Shown here: one piece after another, positions 33,722 to 42,989 of the stretch
Position numbering within the stretch: the stretch's first letter is position 1
Layout of the letters: each line of letters starts with the position of its first letter
DNA from: Phycisphaerales bacterium
GTDB lineage: Bacteria > Planctomycetota > Phycisphaerae > UBA1845
Direction: 5' to 3'
Length of the DNA: 64,000 nt
Assembly (NCBI GenBank): GCA_020852275.1
Contig: JADZBE010000011.1
Coordinates: 124,001-188,000 of the forward strand
The notes under the pieces: model-generated
What the model saw: only the letters and a program-made list of their open reading frames with translations
The model's database searches: none
Told to the model about the DNA's origin: nothing
Translations under genes and position numbers: made by a program

Positions 33722-36532
33722 ATGAACGTGCCATCAACGCCTGAAAACTTAGCCCGCGTCGCCATCGATCGCCTGCTGGCGCAGTGCGGTTGGATCGTCC
33801 AGGATTGGCGCGAGATGAACATCGCAGCCGGCGCTGGCGTCGCCGTTCGAGAGTTCCGGCTCACGAACGGCTTTGCCGACTACCTGCTGTATGCCGGCGG
33901 TAGAGCCATCGGAGTTATCGAAGCGAAACCCGAGGGGCACACGCTCCGGGGCGTCGAAACCCAGTCGGCCAAGTACATTACCGGGTTGCCCGAGGGCCTG
34001 CCGCGGTGGACGCCCGACGGCACGCCGCTCCCGTTCGCCTACGAGTCCACCGGTGCGGTCACGCAGTTCACGAGCAACCTCGACCCCGATCCCCGCAGCC
34101 GCGAGATGTTCTCGTTTCATCGCCCCGAAGAATTGGCCCGGCTGGCATCGCTCGACCAACAGCTCCGCGCCCGCCTCCGGGACATGCCGGCATTAGACAC
34201 GTCGAAGCTCTGGGGCAAGCAGGTCACGGCGATCCAGAACCTTGAAACCTCTCTCGCCGACACCCGCCCTCGCTCCCTGATCCAGATGGTCATGGGCGCC
34301 GGCAAGACGTTTACTGCCTGCAACATCGCCTATCGGCTCATCAAGTTCGCCGCCGCCAAGCGCGTGCTGTTCCTCGTGGACCGGAACAACCTGGGCCGCC
34401 AGACGCTTAACGAGTTCCAGCAGTTCGCCTCGCCGTACAACCAGTACAAGTTCACGGAGGAGTTCGGCGTCCAGCATCTCCGCAAAAACAGCATCGACCC
34501 CTCCGCCAAGGTGGTCATCACCACCATTCAGCGCCTCTACTCCATCCTCAAGGGCGAGGAAGAGTTCGACGAGGCGGGCGAGGAGTCATCGATGTTCGAG
34601 GGGGCCATCGAGAAGCTGGTGAAGGAGCCCCTGCCGGTCGTCTACAACCAGAAAATACCGCCGGAGTTCTTCGACTTCATCATTGTGGACGAGTGCCACC
34701 GCTCCATCTACAACGTCTGGCGGCAGGTGCTGGAGTATTACGACGCTTTCCTGATCGGCCTCACCGCCACGCCCAGCGCCCAGACCATCGGCTTCTTCAA
34801 CGGCAACCTCGTGATGGAGTACACCCACGAGGAAGCCGTGCTCGACGGCGTCAACGTCGGCTACGACGTGTACCGCATCGAGACGAAGGTGACGAAGGAC
34901 GGCGCGACGCTGGCCAAGCAGCCCGAATACCTCGTCCCGCGGCGCGACCGCACGACCCGCAAGAAGCGCTACGCGGCGCTCGACGACGATCTACCGTACA
35001 CCGGCACGCAGCTCGACCGCGATGTGGTCAACGAGAGCCAGATCCGGCTCGTCATCCGCACGTTTCGGGACAAACTCCCCGAGATTTTCCCCGGGCGCAC
35101 CGAGTGCCCAAAGACGCTGGTCTTCGCCAAAACCGATCTGCATGCCGACGACGTGACGCGCATTGTCCGCGAAGAGTTCGGCAAGGGGAACGAGTTCTGC
35201 CAGAAGATCACCAGCAAGTCCACGGGCAAGAAGCCCGAGGAGCTGCTCAACGAGTTCCGCAACTCCTACTTCCCGCGCGTCGCCGTCACCGTGGACATGA
35301 TCGCGACCGGCACCGACGTGAAGCCGCTGGAGTGCCTGCTCTTCATGCGGAACATCACCTCGGCGGCGTATTTCGAGCAGATGAAGGGCCGCGGCTGCCG
35401 GATCATCAGCCCCGACGCCCTTCAGTCCGTCACGCCCGACGCCCCCGGCGGCGTGAAAACGCATTTCGTCATCGTCGATGCCGTCGGCGTCACTGAATCT
35501 GAAAAGACCCTTTCCAAGCCGCTGGATCGGCAGCCGTCGGTCGCGCTGGAGAAGATCCTGAACACCGTCGCGGCCGGCGCTGTCAGCGCTGACATCGTCT
35601 CCACGCTCGCTGCCCGCCTGGCGCGGCTGGATCGGGAACTGGACGACGACCGCCGGAACGAGGTCACTGAGGCGGCGTCCGGCGAGGCCCCAACCTCGTT
35701 AGCCGCCACGCTCCTGGCAAGCATCGACACCGACACCAACGCCGCCCGCGCTGCCGCCCAGCTCAAACTTCCGCCGGGCCAGGAACCCACCGAGCAGCAG
35801 ATCGATCAAGTTGAGCGCGAGGCGATGACCGCAGCCCTCAAGCCGTTCCTCAACCCCAAGCTCCGCAACACCATCCTGCGCGTAAAGGCCGCGGCGGAAC
35901 AGGTCTTCGACGAGGTGAACCGGGACACGCTCCTCCGTTCCGGATTCGACGCGGCTGCGCTGGCCAAGGCCCGCTCGGTCGTCACTTCGTTCAAGGCGTT
36001 CATCGAGGAAAACAAGGACCAGATCGAGGCGATCCGCATCCTCTATAGCCGGCCGTACCGGGCGGGCCTGCGGTACGGGCAGGTGAAGGACCTGGCTCTG
36101 AAGCTCGGCGTGCCGCCGTTTTTCGTGGATGCCCGCAAACCTGAGACGGTCGGGCGGCTGTGGCAGGCGTTCGAGACGACCGAGCCGGGCAAGGTGAAAG
36201 GCAAGGGTGGGCGGCAACTGGTGGATCTGGTCGAACTCGTCAAGCACGCCATCGGATCGCCTTCGCCGCTGGTGCCGTTCGCCGATGTTGTGGAGGAGCG
36301 GTACGCGGCGTGGCTGGCGGACAAAGCCAAGGCCGGTGTCACCTTCACCCCCGCGCAGCGGCGCTGGCTGGACGCCATCAAGGATCACATCGCCGCGAGT
36401 CTGGCCATCGACGCCGAGGCGCTGGAGGATGTGCCCTTCAAGCAGATGGGCGGGCTGGGCGCGGCCTATGAGGTCTTCGGCGAGTCGCTGCCGACGCTCC
36501 TGAGCGAGATGAATGAGAGGTTGGTGGCATGA
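33722..36532 (+). CDS. hsdR: Type I restriction enzyme R subunit (EcoEI-like)
   Basis: It is 936 aa. The N-terminal PD-(D/E)xK nuclease is visible as GFADYLLYAGGRAIGVIEAK (Asp about 53, Glu-x-Lys about 68-70). A superfamily 2 motor follows with Walker A MVMGAGKTFTA (about 189-199), Walker B VDECHRS (about 322-328) and motif III LTATPSAQ. TVDMIATGTDVKPLECLL and MKGRGCR are the C-terminal motor motifs. The C-terminal helical region is EcoEI_R_C-like. It translocates DNA and cuts unmethylated DNA. It starts the six-gene operon; the stop overlaps the next gene by ATGA. Confidence 0.95.
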   Translation: MNVPSTPENLARVAIDRLLAQCGWIVQDWREMNIAAGAGVAVREFRLTNGFADYLLYAGGRAIGVIEAKPEGHTLRGVETQSAKYITGLPEGLPRWTPDGTPLPFAYESTGAVTQFTSNLDPDPRSREMFSFHRPEELARLASLDQQLRARLRDMPALDTSKLWGKQVTAIQNLETSLADTRPRSLIQMVMGAGKTFTACNIAYRLIKFAAAKRVLFLVDRNNLGRQTLNEFQQFASPYNQYKFTEEFGVQHLRKNSIDPSAKVVITTIQRLYSILKGEEEFDEAGEESSMFEGAIEKLVKEPLPVVYNQKIPPEFFDFIIVDECHRSIYNVWRQVLEYYDAFLIGLTATPSAQTIGFFNGNLVMEYTHEEAVLDGVNVGYDVYRIETKVTKDGATLAKQPEYLVPRRDRTTRKKRYAALDDDLPYTGTQLDRDVVNESQIRLVIRTFRDKLPEIFPGRTECPKTLVFAKTDLHADDVTRIVREEFGKGNEFCQKITSKSTGKKPEELLNEFRNSYFPRVAVTVDMIATGTDVKPLECLLFMRNITSAAYFEQMKGRGCRIISPDALQSVTPDAPGGVKTHFVIVDAVGVTESEKTLSKPLDRQPSVALEKILNTVAAGAVSADIVSTLAARLARLDRELDDDRRNEVTEAASGEAPTSLAATLLASIDTDTNAARAAAQLKLPPGQEPTEQQIDQVEREAMTAALKPFLNPKLRNTILRVKAAAEQVFDEVNRDTLLRSGFDAAALAKARSVVTSFKAFIEENKDQIEAIRILYSRPYRAGLRYGQVKDLALKLGVPPFFVDARKPETVGRLWQAFETTEPGKVKGKGGRQLVDLVELVKHAIGSPSPLVPFADVVEERYAAWLADKAKAGVTFTPAQRRWLDAIKDHIAASLAIDAEALEDVPFKQMGGLGAAYEVFGESLPTLLSEMNERLVA

Positions 36533-37317
36533 GCAAGGCACGATCCAAGCGAAACGCGCCTGCTCCTACTGATTGGGACACCGTTTGGCCAGGCTGTGAT
36601 ATCGTCACGGTGAAGGAACTGAAGGACGAGGCGGTCGCAGAGTACGTGGGGTGGATTGACTTGATGGGTGCGAAGGGCTGGATGGCGGGTTCAATTCGTC
36701 ATGCCGCAGAGTTGGTCGGACTCATCCACATCGCCGGCAAGAGTGCGGCCAAGGCAACAACGGGGGCCCATGCCTATCCCGTTATTGACGGCGTCTACAT
36801 CACCAGCCCGGACAAGGCGGCGTTCAGGAAGGCAACCCATCAAACGATGCGGACACTCGCACGCACCTTTGAATCGCGGAAACAAATCGATCGATTCCTC
36901 GTTCGCGGAGGCGTTGCGTATGGTCGAGTGCTTCATGGAGAGGCGATCGCAGCGCTTCATGGTCAGCTTAGGAACGACGAGGAATATGCCCGGTGTCTGG
37001 CCATTGGAGCATCCATTCGGCAGGCATATCTCGCTGAGGGCAGCGCACCACCCTTCGGTTTCTATGTGGACATGACCGCCAGGTCAGTGGCGTCGAACAA
37101 CGACTCCCCCTACATCTCAAGCTTTGATCGATGGTGGAGACTTGATGAGCCGGGTCAAAAGAGAATCGCGACCCGTTTCGGGCGATTGCTCGACGATCAC
37201 TTTGTCTATCTAGAACGAAAACACAGGGGAATCGAATATCCGCTAGCCAGGCTTCAGGAGCATCGCGCCCTAGGCTGCGAGTACTTCCGGCTTGAAACGC
37301 CGAATGCGACGAAATGA
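36529..37317 (+). CDS. Nucleotide-cyclase-fold-like protein inside the type I operon
   Basis: It is 262 aa. YVGWIDLMGAKGWM (about residues 39-52), YPVIDGVYITSPD (about 84-96) and FLVRGGVAYGRVLHGE (about 125-140) follow the order and spacing of class III cyclase/GGDEF-like strands. An Asp lies at the end of the first strand, a second Asp in the following hairpin (VIDGVYI), and then R-GG-x-x-x-G. Both metal Asp positions appear to be kept. No membrane segment is seen. It is fused to the operon by ATGA overlaps with hsdR and hsdS. It could make a signal nucleotide or be a catalytically dead relative. This assignment is from motif shape only. Confidence 0.5.
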   Translation: MSKARSKRNAPAPTDWDTVWPGCDIVTVKELKDEAVAEYVGWIDLMGAKGWMAGSIRHAAELVGLIHIAGKSAAKATTGAHAYPVIDGVYITSPDKAAFRKATHQTMRTLARTFESRKQIDRFLVRGGVAYGRVLHGEAIAALHGQLRNDEEYARCLAIGASIRQAYLAEGSAPPFGFYVDMTARSVASNNDSPYISSFDRWWRLDEPGQKRIATRFGRLLDDHFVYLERKHRGIEYPLARLQEHRALGCEYFRLETPNATK

Positions 37318-38951
37318 GCGGACCTGAGTCACAGCAGCGGCAATCGGTATGGCCCTGTGGTTGGGCACTGTCGCCGATCGACGAGCTTTTCGAGCCGCTC
37401 GGAGACGGCCGAAAACTGCATCACGGCTGGAGTCCGCAATGCGAGACGGGGATCGCGGGCGACGACGAGTGGGGCGTGCTGAAAACCACCGCCGTGCAGG
37501 ACGGCGCGTTCTTGCCAGAGCACAACAAACGCCTGCCCGCGAAGCTGAAGCCGCGAGCACAATTCGAAGTGCGGAAGGGCGATGTTCTGATCACCTGCGC
37601 CGGGCCGCGTGTCCGCTGCGGTGTTCCGTGCCTAGTCCGAGAGACCCGTAGCAAGTTGATTCTCTCGGGCAAGATGTACCGCTTCCGTGTTCGACCTGAG
37701 TGCATCGACAGCCGGTACATGGAGGCATACCTGCGCTCGCCCGAAACCCAACGGCTCATCGACGCAATGAAAACGGGGATCAGCGACAGCGGCCTGAACC
37801 TGACTCACGGCCGGTTCTTCCAGTTGCGGGTACCCGTCGCCCCTCTCCGTGAGCAGCGTCGCATCGTGGCGAAGATCGAGGAACTGTTCAGCGATCTGGA
37901 TGCGGGTGTGGCGGCGCTGGAGCGGGTGCGGGCGAACCTGAAGCGGTACCGCGCAGCCGTGCTCAAGGCCGCCATCGAGGGGCGTCTGACCGAGGCGTGG
38001 CGCACGCGAAACCCGGCGACCGAACCGGCCGCCAAACTGCTCGAACGCATCGTCGCCGACCGCCGCGCCAAGTGGGAGCAGGACCAACTCCGCAAGTTCA
38101 AGGAGAAGGGGAAGACGCCGCCGAAGGGGTGGAAGGAGAAGTACGAACAGCCGTCCGCATCCACTGGCGAAGACGCCAAACCGCTCCCTTCGAGTTGGTG
38201 CTGGGCGACAATGGAGCAACTCACCACCGATGGACCACAAAACGGCGTCTACTACCCCAAATCGCTGTACGGCCGCGGCACGCCGATCATTCGGATTGAC
38301 GATTACCAGAACACCTGGAGCCGCGCTTCCGACGAACTTCAACTGGTGGACACACCGCCGAAGGACATGGAGACCTACGGAGTGCGACCGGGCGACATCA
38401 TCATCAACCGCGTCAACAGCATGACACACCTGGGGAAATGTCTCGTGGTCGAATCGAAGCACGTCCCTGCCGTGTTTGAGTCAAACATGATGCGGCAGTC
38501 GCTCACCACCGATGTATTGCCGCCGTTCGTCGCTCACTACTTGAAGTCCAACGTCGGCAACGCCCGCCTGATCGCCAACGCGAAGTGGGCTGTCAACCAA
38601 GCGAGCATCAATCAGACCGACGTTGGCAACACGCCTGTCCCGCTTCCTCCCCTCGCCGAACAATCCGAGATCGTCGCGGAGGTCGATCGCCGCCTGTCCG
38701 TGGCGGACGCCGCCGAGGTGCAGGTGGAGCACGCCCTCCAGCGCGCCGCCCGCCTCCGCCAGTCCATCCTCAAGCGCGCCTTCGAGGGCCGGCTCGTGGA
38801 CCAAGACCCCTCCGACGAACCGGCCGCGGCGCTGCTGGAACGCATGACGATCCAACACGATCGCCGGACGGCTGGAACTGGCCGACCGGCGAACCGCCAT
38901 CGGTACGGACGCCGAAAGCCACCCGTTGCAAAGGCCTCCGGCAGGAGTTAG
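37314..38951 (+). CDS. hsdS: Type I restriction specificity subunit S
   Basis: It is 545 aa with two target-recognition domains. TRD1 ends in GRFFQLRVPVAPLREQRRIV, followed by the helical spacer KIEELFSDLDAGVAALERVR. TRD2 ends in QTDVGNTPVPLPPLAEQSEI and a second spacer VDRRLSVADAAEVQVEHALQ. It dictates the bipartite recognition site for both methylation and cleavage; the target cannot be predicted here. The first TRD is unrelated in sequence to the second. It overlaps the cyclase-like gene by ATGA and is 25 nt before the DUF5131 gene. Confidence 0.94.
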   Translation: MSGPESQQRQSVWPCGWALSPIDELFEPLGDGRKLHHGWSPQCETGIAGDDEWGVLKTTAVQDGAFLPEHNKRLPAKLKPRAQFEVRKGDVLITCAGPRVRCGVPCLVRETRSKLILSGKMYRFRVRPECIDSRYMEAYLRSPETQRLIDAMKTGISDSGLNLTHGRFFQLRVPVAPLREQRRIVAKIEELFSDLDAGVAALERVRANLKRYRAAVLKAAIEGRLTEAWRTRNPATEPAAKLLERIVADRRAKWEQDQLRKFKEKGKTPPKGWKEKYEQPSASTGEDAKPLPSSWCWATMEQLTTDGPQNGVYYPKSLYGRGTPIIRIDDYQNTWSRASDELQLVDTPPKDMETYGVRPGDIIINRVNSMTHLGKCLVVESKHVPAVFESNMMRQSLTTDVLPPFVAHYLKSNVGNARLIANAKWAVNQASINQTDVGNTPVPLPPLAEQSEIVAEVDRRLSVADAAEVQVEHALQRAARLRQSILKRAFEGRLVDQDPSDEPAAALLERMTIQHDRRTAGTGRPANRHRYGRRKPPVAKASGRS

Positions 38952-38976
38952 GATTCTGTTTAAGTCGGGAGTATGA

Positions 38977-39783
38977 ATGAGCGATCATTCGAAAATTGAA
39001 TGGACGGACGCGACGTGGAACCCTGTTCGGGGATGCACGAAGATCAGCCCGGGCTGCGCCCATTGCTACGCCGAGACCTTCGCCGAGCGATTCCGCGGCG
39101 TGCCGGGTCACCCCTATGAGCAGGGGTTCGATCTGCGTCTCGTGCCCGAGAAGATTGGCGAACCGCTGCGCTGGGCCACGCCGAAGATGATTTTCGTCAA
39201 TTCGATGAGCGACCTATTCCACGCTGATGTTTCGGATGAGTACATCGCTGCGTGCGTCGGAGTCATGGAGACCGCAAACTGGCACACCTATCAGGTCTTG
39301 ACGAAACGTTCGGATCGACTGCGCGACCTGCTCAAAACGAAACTGCGAGGGGCCGCCGGACTTGCTCATATTTGGTGGGGTGTGAGCGTGGAGAATCGCA
39401 AGCATGGGCTGGTGCGGATTGAGCATCTTCGTGCAGCGCCGGCGGCCGTGCGATTTCTCTCGATTGAACCGCTCCTCGAAGACGTTGGGAAGCTCAACCT
39501 GCGAGGCATCCATTGGGTGATTGTGGGCGGCGAGAGCGGGGCGGGCGCGCGACCCATGCAGTCAGATTGGGTAATCAACATTCGAGATCAGTGCCGCAGC
39601 GCGCGTGTGCCGTTCTTTTTCAAACAATGGGGAGGCGTCCGCAAGTGTGAAACCGGGCGCGAGCTCGACGGCCTTACGCATGATGCCATGCCCGCGCTGG
39701 CGCATCGCATGGTGGCGCCTCTCGCTGCACGGCAGCACGCGATCGCGTCATTGCCGATCCTGGCCCTCGGAGCGGCACAATGA
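38977..39783 (+). CDS. DUF5131 (phage Gp37/Gp68) three-Cys protein
   Basis: It is 268 aa. IEWTDATWNPVRGCTKISPG CAHCYAETFAERF holds the three-Cys motif (C-x6-C-x2-C) that gives the partner family its name and may bind a metal or Fe-S cluster. VPEKIGEPLRWATPKMIFVN SMSDLFH and the C-terminal WVIVGGESGAGARPM and PFFFKQWGG are diagnostic. The fold resembles radical-SAM/TIM-barrel enzymes, but the activity is unknown. It is coupled by ATGA to tcmP. Neither gene is usual inside a type I operon. Confidence 0.9.
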   Translation: MSDHSKIEWTDATWNPVRGCTKISPGCAHCYAETFAERFRGVPGHPYEQGFDLRLVPEKIGEPLRWATPKMIFVNSMSDLFHADVSDEYIAACVGVMETANWHTYQVLTKRSDRLRDLLKTKLRGAAGLAHIWWGVSVENRKHGLVRIEHLRAAPAAVRFLSIEPLLEDVGKLNLRGIHWVIVGGESGAGARPMQSDWVINIRDQCRSARVPFFFKQWGGVRKCETGRELDGLTHDAMPALAHRMVAPLAARQHAIASLPILALGAAQ

Positions 39784-40961
39784 GCGAGGGCGATCTCTAC
39801 GCCGGCCGCGAACAGACGCTCGTCAAGCATTACATTCTCGAGCACTATCTCGAACGGTTCGCGCACATTGTCGGAAGCGCCTGGGACGCGATCACGTATG
39901 TCGACTGCTTCTCGGGACCGTGGAACGCGCGGTCTGAGCGGCTTGAAGATAGTTCGTTCGCCGTGGCCCTCGCACAATTGCGGGCGGCACGAACAAACCT
40001 CACTGATCTGAAACGGGCACGCGGCCGCCCGCTGCTCGAACTGCGGTGTTACTTCCTCGAGAAGGACGCCGCCGCGTTTACCAAATTGCGTGAATTCGCG
40101 ATGGGCATTGGCGATGTGGAGATCGGGACACGGAATGCCGCGCTGGAGGAATCGATACACGAGATCGTCGCGTTCGTTTCAGAGCGCCAGAGCGACGCGT
40201 TCCCATTTATCTTCGTAGACCCGACAGGGTGGACAGGTTTCGGACTCGATGTCATCCAGCCACTGCTGAGGCTCCGACCGGGTGAGGTGCTGGTCAACTT
40301 CATGACGGGGCACATTCTGCGGTTCGCTGAACACCCAGACCCAACGATCCAACAGAGCTTCGATCGCCTGTTTGGTTCGACGGAGTATCGTGCCCGGATT
40401 GTCGGACTTGCGGGCTTGGATCGCGAGGACGAGCTCGTCCGTTGCTATTGCGACGCGATCCGTCAGGCCGGCGGTTACGACTACGTTTGCACTGCGATCG
40501 TGCTCCATCCTGAATACGATCGGACGCATTTCCATTTGATCTATGCGACGCGAAGCCAGAAGGGCGTGGAGGTTTTCAAGCAGGTCGAGAAGAAGGCGAT
40601 GGGGGTGATGGAGAAGGCCCGCAGCGACGCTCAGAAGCGAAGGCGCGAGGCGCAAAGCGGGCAATTGGACCTGCTCAGCGCGACCCAGATGCACGACCCG
40701 CGGCATTACGACTCGCTCCGAGAGCGGCATTTGGCCGTTGCGAAATCCAAAACTGAGGAACTCCTGCAGGCGAGCAGGACGCTGGCATTTGACGACGCGT
40801 GGGTCGCTGCCTTGTCGCACCCGTTGGTGTGGGAAAGCGACCTGAAGTCATGGATCGGAGAGTGGAAGAAGGACGGCCGAATCGAAATTGCCGGCATGAA
40901 GCCGAATGAGCGCTTCCCCAGCCGGGGAAGAGGGCATCAACTCGTCAGGAAAGGCCAGTAG
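39780..40961 (+). CDS. tcmP: Three-Cys-motif partner protein TcmP
   Basis: It is 393 aa. Its N-terminal region is LVKHYILEHYLERFAHIVGS with the strand ITYVDCFSGPWNAR. FPFIFVDPTGWTGFGLDVIQ gives the conserved DPxGw segment, and VLVNFMTGHILRFA follows. The C-terminal half is helical. The fold with its D-x-F-S-G-P start looks methyltransferase-like. TcmP is defined by co-occurrence with the three-Cys protein, here its immediate neighbour. It ends 6 nt before hsdM. Its function is unknown in the family; placement suggests DNA or RNA modification linked to restriction. Confidence 0.9.
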   Translation: MSEGDLYAGREQTLVKHYILEHYLERFAHIVGSAWDAITYVDCFSGPWNARSERLEDSSFAVALAQLRAARTNLTDLKRARGRPLLELRCYFLEKDAAAFTKLREFAMGIGDVEIGTRNAALEESIHEIVAFVSERQSDAFPFIFVDPTGWTGFGLDVIQPLLRLRPGEVLVNFMTGHILRFAEHPDPTIQQSFDRLFGSTEYRARIVGLAGLDREDELVRCYCDAIRQAGGYDYVCTAIVLHPEYDRTHFHLIYATRSQKGVEVFKQVEKKAMGVMEKARSDAQKRRREAQSGQLDLLSATQMHDPRHYDSLRERHLAVAKSKTEELLQASRTLAFDDAWVAALSHPLVWESDLKSWIGEWKKDGRIEIAGMKPNERFPSRGRGHQLVRKGQ

Positions 40962-40966
40962 CACAA

Positions 40967-42478
40967 ATGAGCGCCGACACCTCTCAAATCGTCAACAAAG
41001 CCTGGAACTACGCCCACGTCCTGCGCGACGACGGGCTGTCGTACATGGCGTACACCGAGCAGATCACGTTTCTGCTCTTCTTGAAGATGGCCGACGAGAT
41101 GACGCGGCCGCCGTACAACCGGCCGCCGATCGTCCCGGCCAAGTACTCGTGGGAGTCGCTGCTCAAGCTCGACGGCGCGGAGTTGGAGACGCACTACCGC
41201 ACCGTGCTGGAGACACTGGGCAACAAGCCGGGGATGCTCGGGGAGATCTTCAAAAAGGCCCGGATGGAGATCCAGAATCCGGCGACGCTCAAGCGGCTGA
41301 TCGTGGACCTGATCGGGACCGAGCAGTGGACGAAGATGGACTCGGACATCAAGGGCGACATCTACGAGGGGCTGCTGGCGCGGTCGGCCGCGGAGAGCCC
41401 CAAGGGCGCGGGGCAGTACTTCACCCCGCGCGAGCTGATCAAGGCGATCGTCGATGTGATGCGTCCCACGCCCGAGGACACCGTCTGCGACCCGGCCGCG
41501 GGCACGGGGGGGTTTTTGCTGGCGGCCCACAAATACGTGGTGGACCACTTCGGCAAGGACCTGGACCCCGACCGCAAGAAGCACCTGAAGAAGAACTTCG
41601 TGCACGCCTGGGAGCTGGTCGCGGCGACTGCCCGGCTGTGCATCATGAACCTTTACCTTCACGGCATCGACGCCGATCCGTGCCCGGTGAAGAGCGGCGT
41701 GGATAGCTTGGCGAGTGACCCCGGCGAGCGGTTCAGCATGATCCTGACCAACCCGCCGTTCGGCAAGAAGAGCAGCATCTCGATCGTCGGCGAGGACGGC
41801 GAACTGGAGAAGGAAGAGCACGCCTACGAGCGCCAGGACTTCTGGACGACGACGAAGAACAAGCAGCTCAACTTCGTGCAGCACGTCAAGACGCTGCTTA
41901 AGGTGAACGGCCGTGCGGCGGTGGTGGTGCCCGACAACGTGCTCTTCGAGGGCGGCGCTGGCGAGACGGTGCGGCGGAACCTGCTGCGGCAGTTCGATGT
42001 GCATACACTCCTCCGCCTGCCCACGGGCATCTTCTACGCTCAGGGCGTAAAGGCCAACGTGTTGTTCTTCGACGCCAAGCCGGCGCAGGAGGCGCCGTGG
42101 ACCAGGAAACTGTGGGTCTACGACCTGCGGACCAACATGCACTTCACGCAGAAGGAGCGTCCGCTCAAGCGGGCGGATCTCGACGAGTTCGTGGAGTGCT
42201 TCAACCCCGAGAACCGGCACAAGCGCAAGGCGACGTGGGCGGAGGCGGAGGGTAAGCGCGGCGTCGGGCCGGAGGGGCGGTGGCGGGGGTACGACTACGA
42301 AGAGCTGATGAAACGCGATAAGGCGAACCTGGATGTCTTCTGGCTGAAGGACAAGTCGCTCACCGACGGCGATGACCTGCCCGAGCCGGATGTTCTGGCG
42401 GCTGAGATCGTCGATGATTTGGAGGACGCAGCGGCCCAATTCGCCAAGCTTGCCATCCATGTCCGGACGGATCCCTGA
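40967..42478 (+). CDS. hsdM: Type I DNA methyltransferase subunit M
   Basis: It is 503 aa. The N-terminal HsdM helical domain (YAHVLRDDGLSYMAYTEQIT FLLFLKMADE) is followed by the SAM motif DPAAGTGGFLLAA (about residues 175-187) and the catalytic adenine-methylase motif NPPF (about 261-264). With HsdS it methylates adenine in each half of the recognition site. It is the last gene of the operon, unlike the common R-M-S or M-S-R orders. In this window hsdM and hsdR are separated by four genes. Confidence 0.96.
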   Translation: MSADTSQIVNKAWNYAHVLRDDGLSYMAYTEQITFLLFLKMADEMTRPPYNRPPIVPAKYSWESLLKLDGAELETHYRTVLETLGNKPGMLGEIFKKARMEIQNPATLKRLIVDLIGTEQWTKMDSDIKGDIYEGLLARSAAESPKGAGQYFTPRELIKAIVDVMRPTPEDTVCDPAAGTGGFLLAAHKYVVDHFGKDLDPDRKKHLKKNFVHAWELVAATARLCIMNLYLHGIDADPCPVKSGVDSLASDPGERFSMILTNPPFGKKSSISIVGEDGELEKEEHAYERQDFWTTTKNKQLNFVQHVKTLLKVNGRAAVVVPDNVLFEGGAGETVRRNLLRQFDVHTLLRLPTGIFYAQGVKANVLFFDAKPAQEAPWTRKLWVYDLRTNMHFTQKERPLKRADLDEFVECFNPENRHKRKATWAEAEGKRGVGPEGRWRGYDYEELMKRDKANLDVFWLKDKSLTDGDDLPEPDVLAAEIVDDLEDAAAQFAKLAIHVRTDP

Positions 42479-42701
42479 ACTGTAAAGCCCGGTTCGATGC
42501 GGGTCTGCATGGTGGCGTTTCGCGAGCGGGCGATGACCAATGTATTCGCTCGTCGAAAACTCGAATGGCGTCGAGCCACTTCAGCGCAGCGTTTCGCTAC
42601 CACGGACCGAGTAGAGTGGTATCCGTCCGGCGAACACCATCGTCCGATTGCTGATCCCCTGCGCGAATATGTTTCCGTCCTGACGGATGGAGGCAGGTGT
42701 C

Positions 42702-42884
42702 ATGCGCAGAGCGAGATCGGATGAGAGGAAGGCGGCGTTCTGGCGGCGGGTGATTGCCGGGCAACCGAGCAGCGGGCTGCCCGTTCGGGCAGGGTGCGGG
42801 CGTCACTGGGTTCGCGCGTCGTCGTTCTACTGGTGGCGTCGACGGTTGATCCGACGCCGCCAAGGCTACCCCGCCGCAGCCTGA
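42702..42884 (+). pseudogene. IS66-type TnpA-like fragment
   Basis: The 60 residues include DERKAAFWRRVIAGQPSSGL PVRAGCGRHWVRASSFYWWR RRL, which follows the N-terminal pattern of the IS66 accessory protein (FCRxxGVSxxSFYxWRRxL). GGAGGCAGGTG precedes the ATG. The rest of that protein and the transposase are missing, so this is probably a remnant. Confidence 0.6.
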
Positions 42885-42989
42885 CTGCCCCCGCGGACTC
42901 CGCGTCGTCACCCCCTGGGCCCTGTACCGCACCGGCCCGTCCACCCACCGGGTTCGCCGGACGGATACGTTCACTTGCACCAGCCGGCC

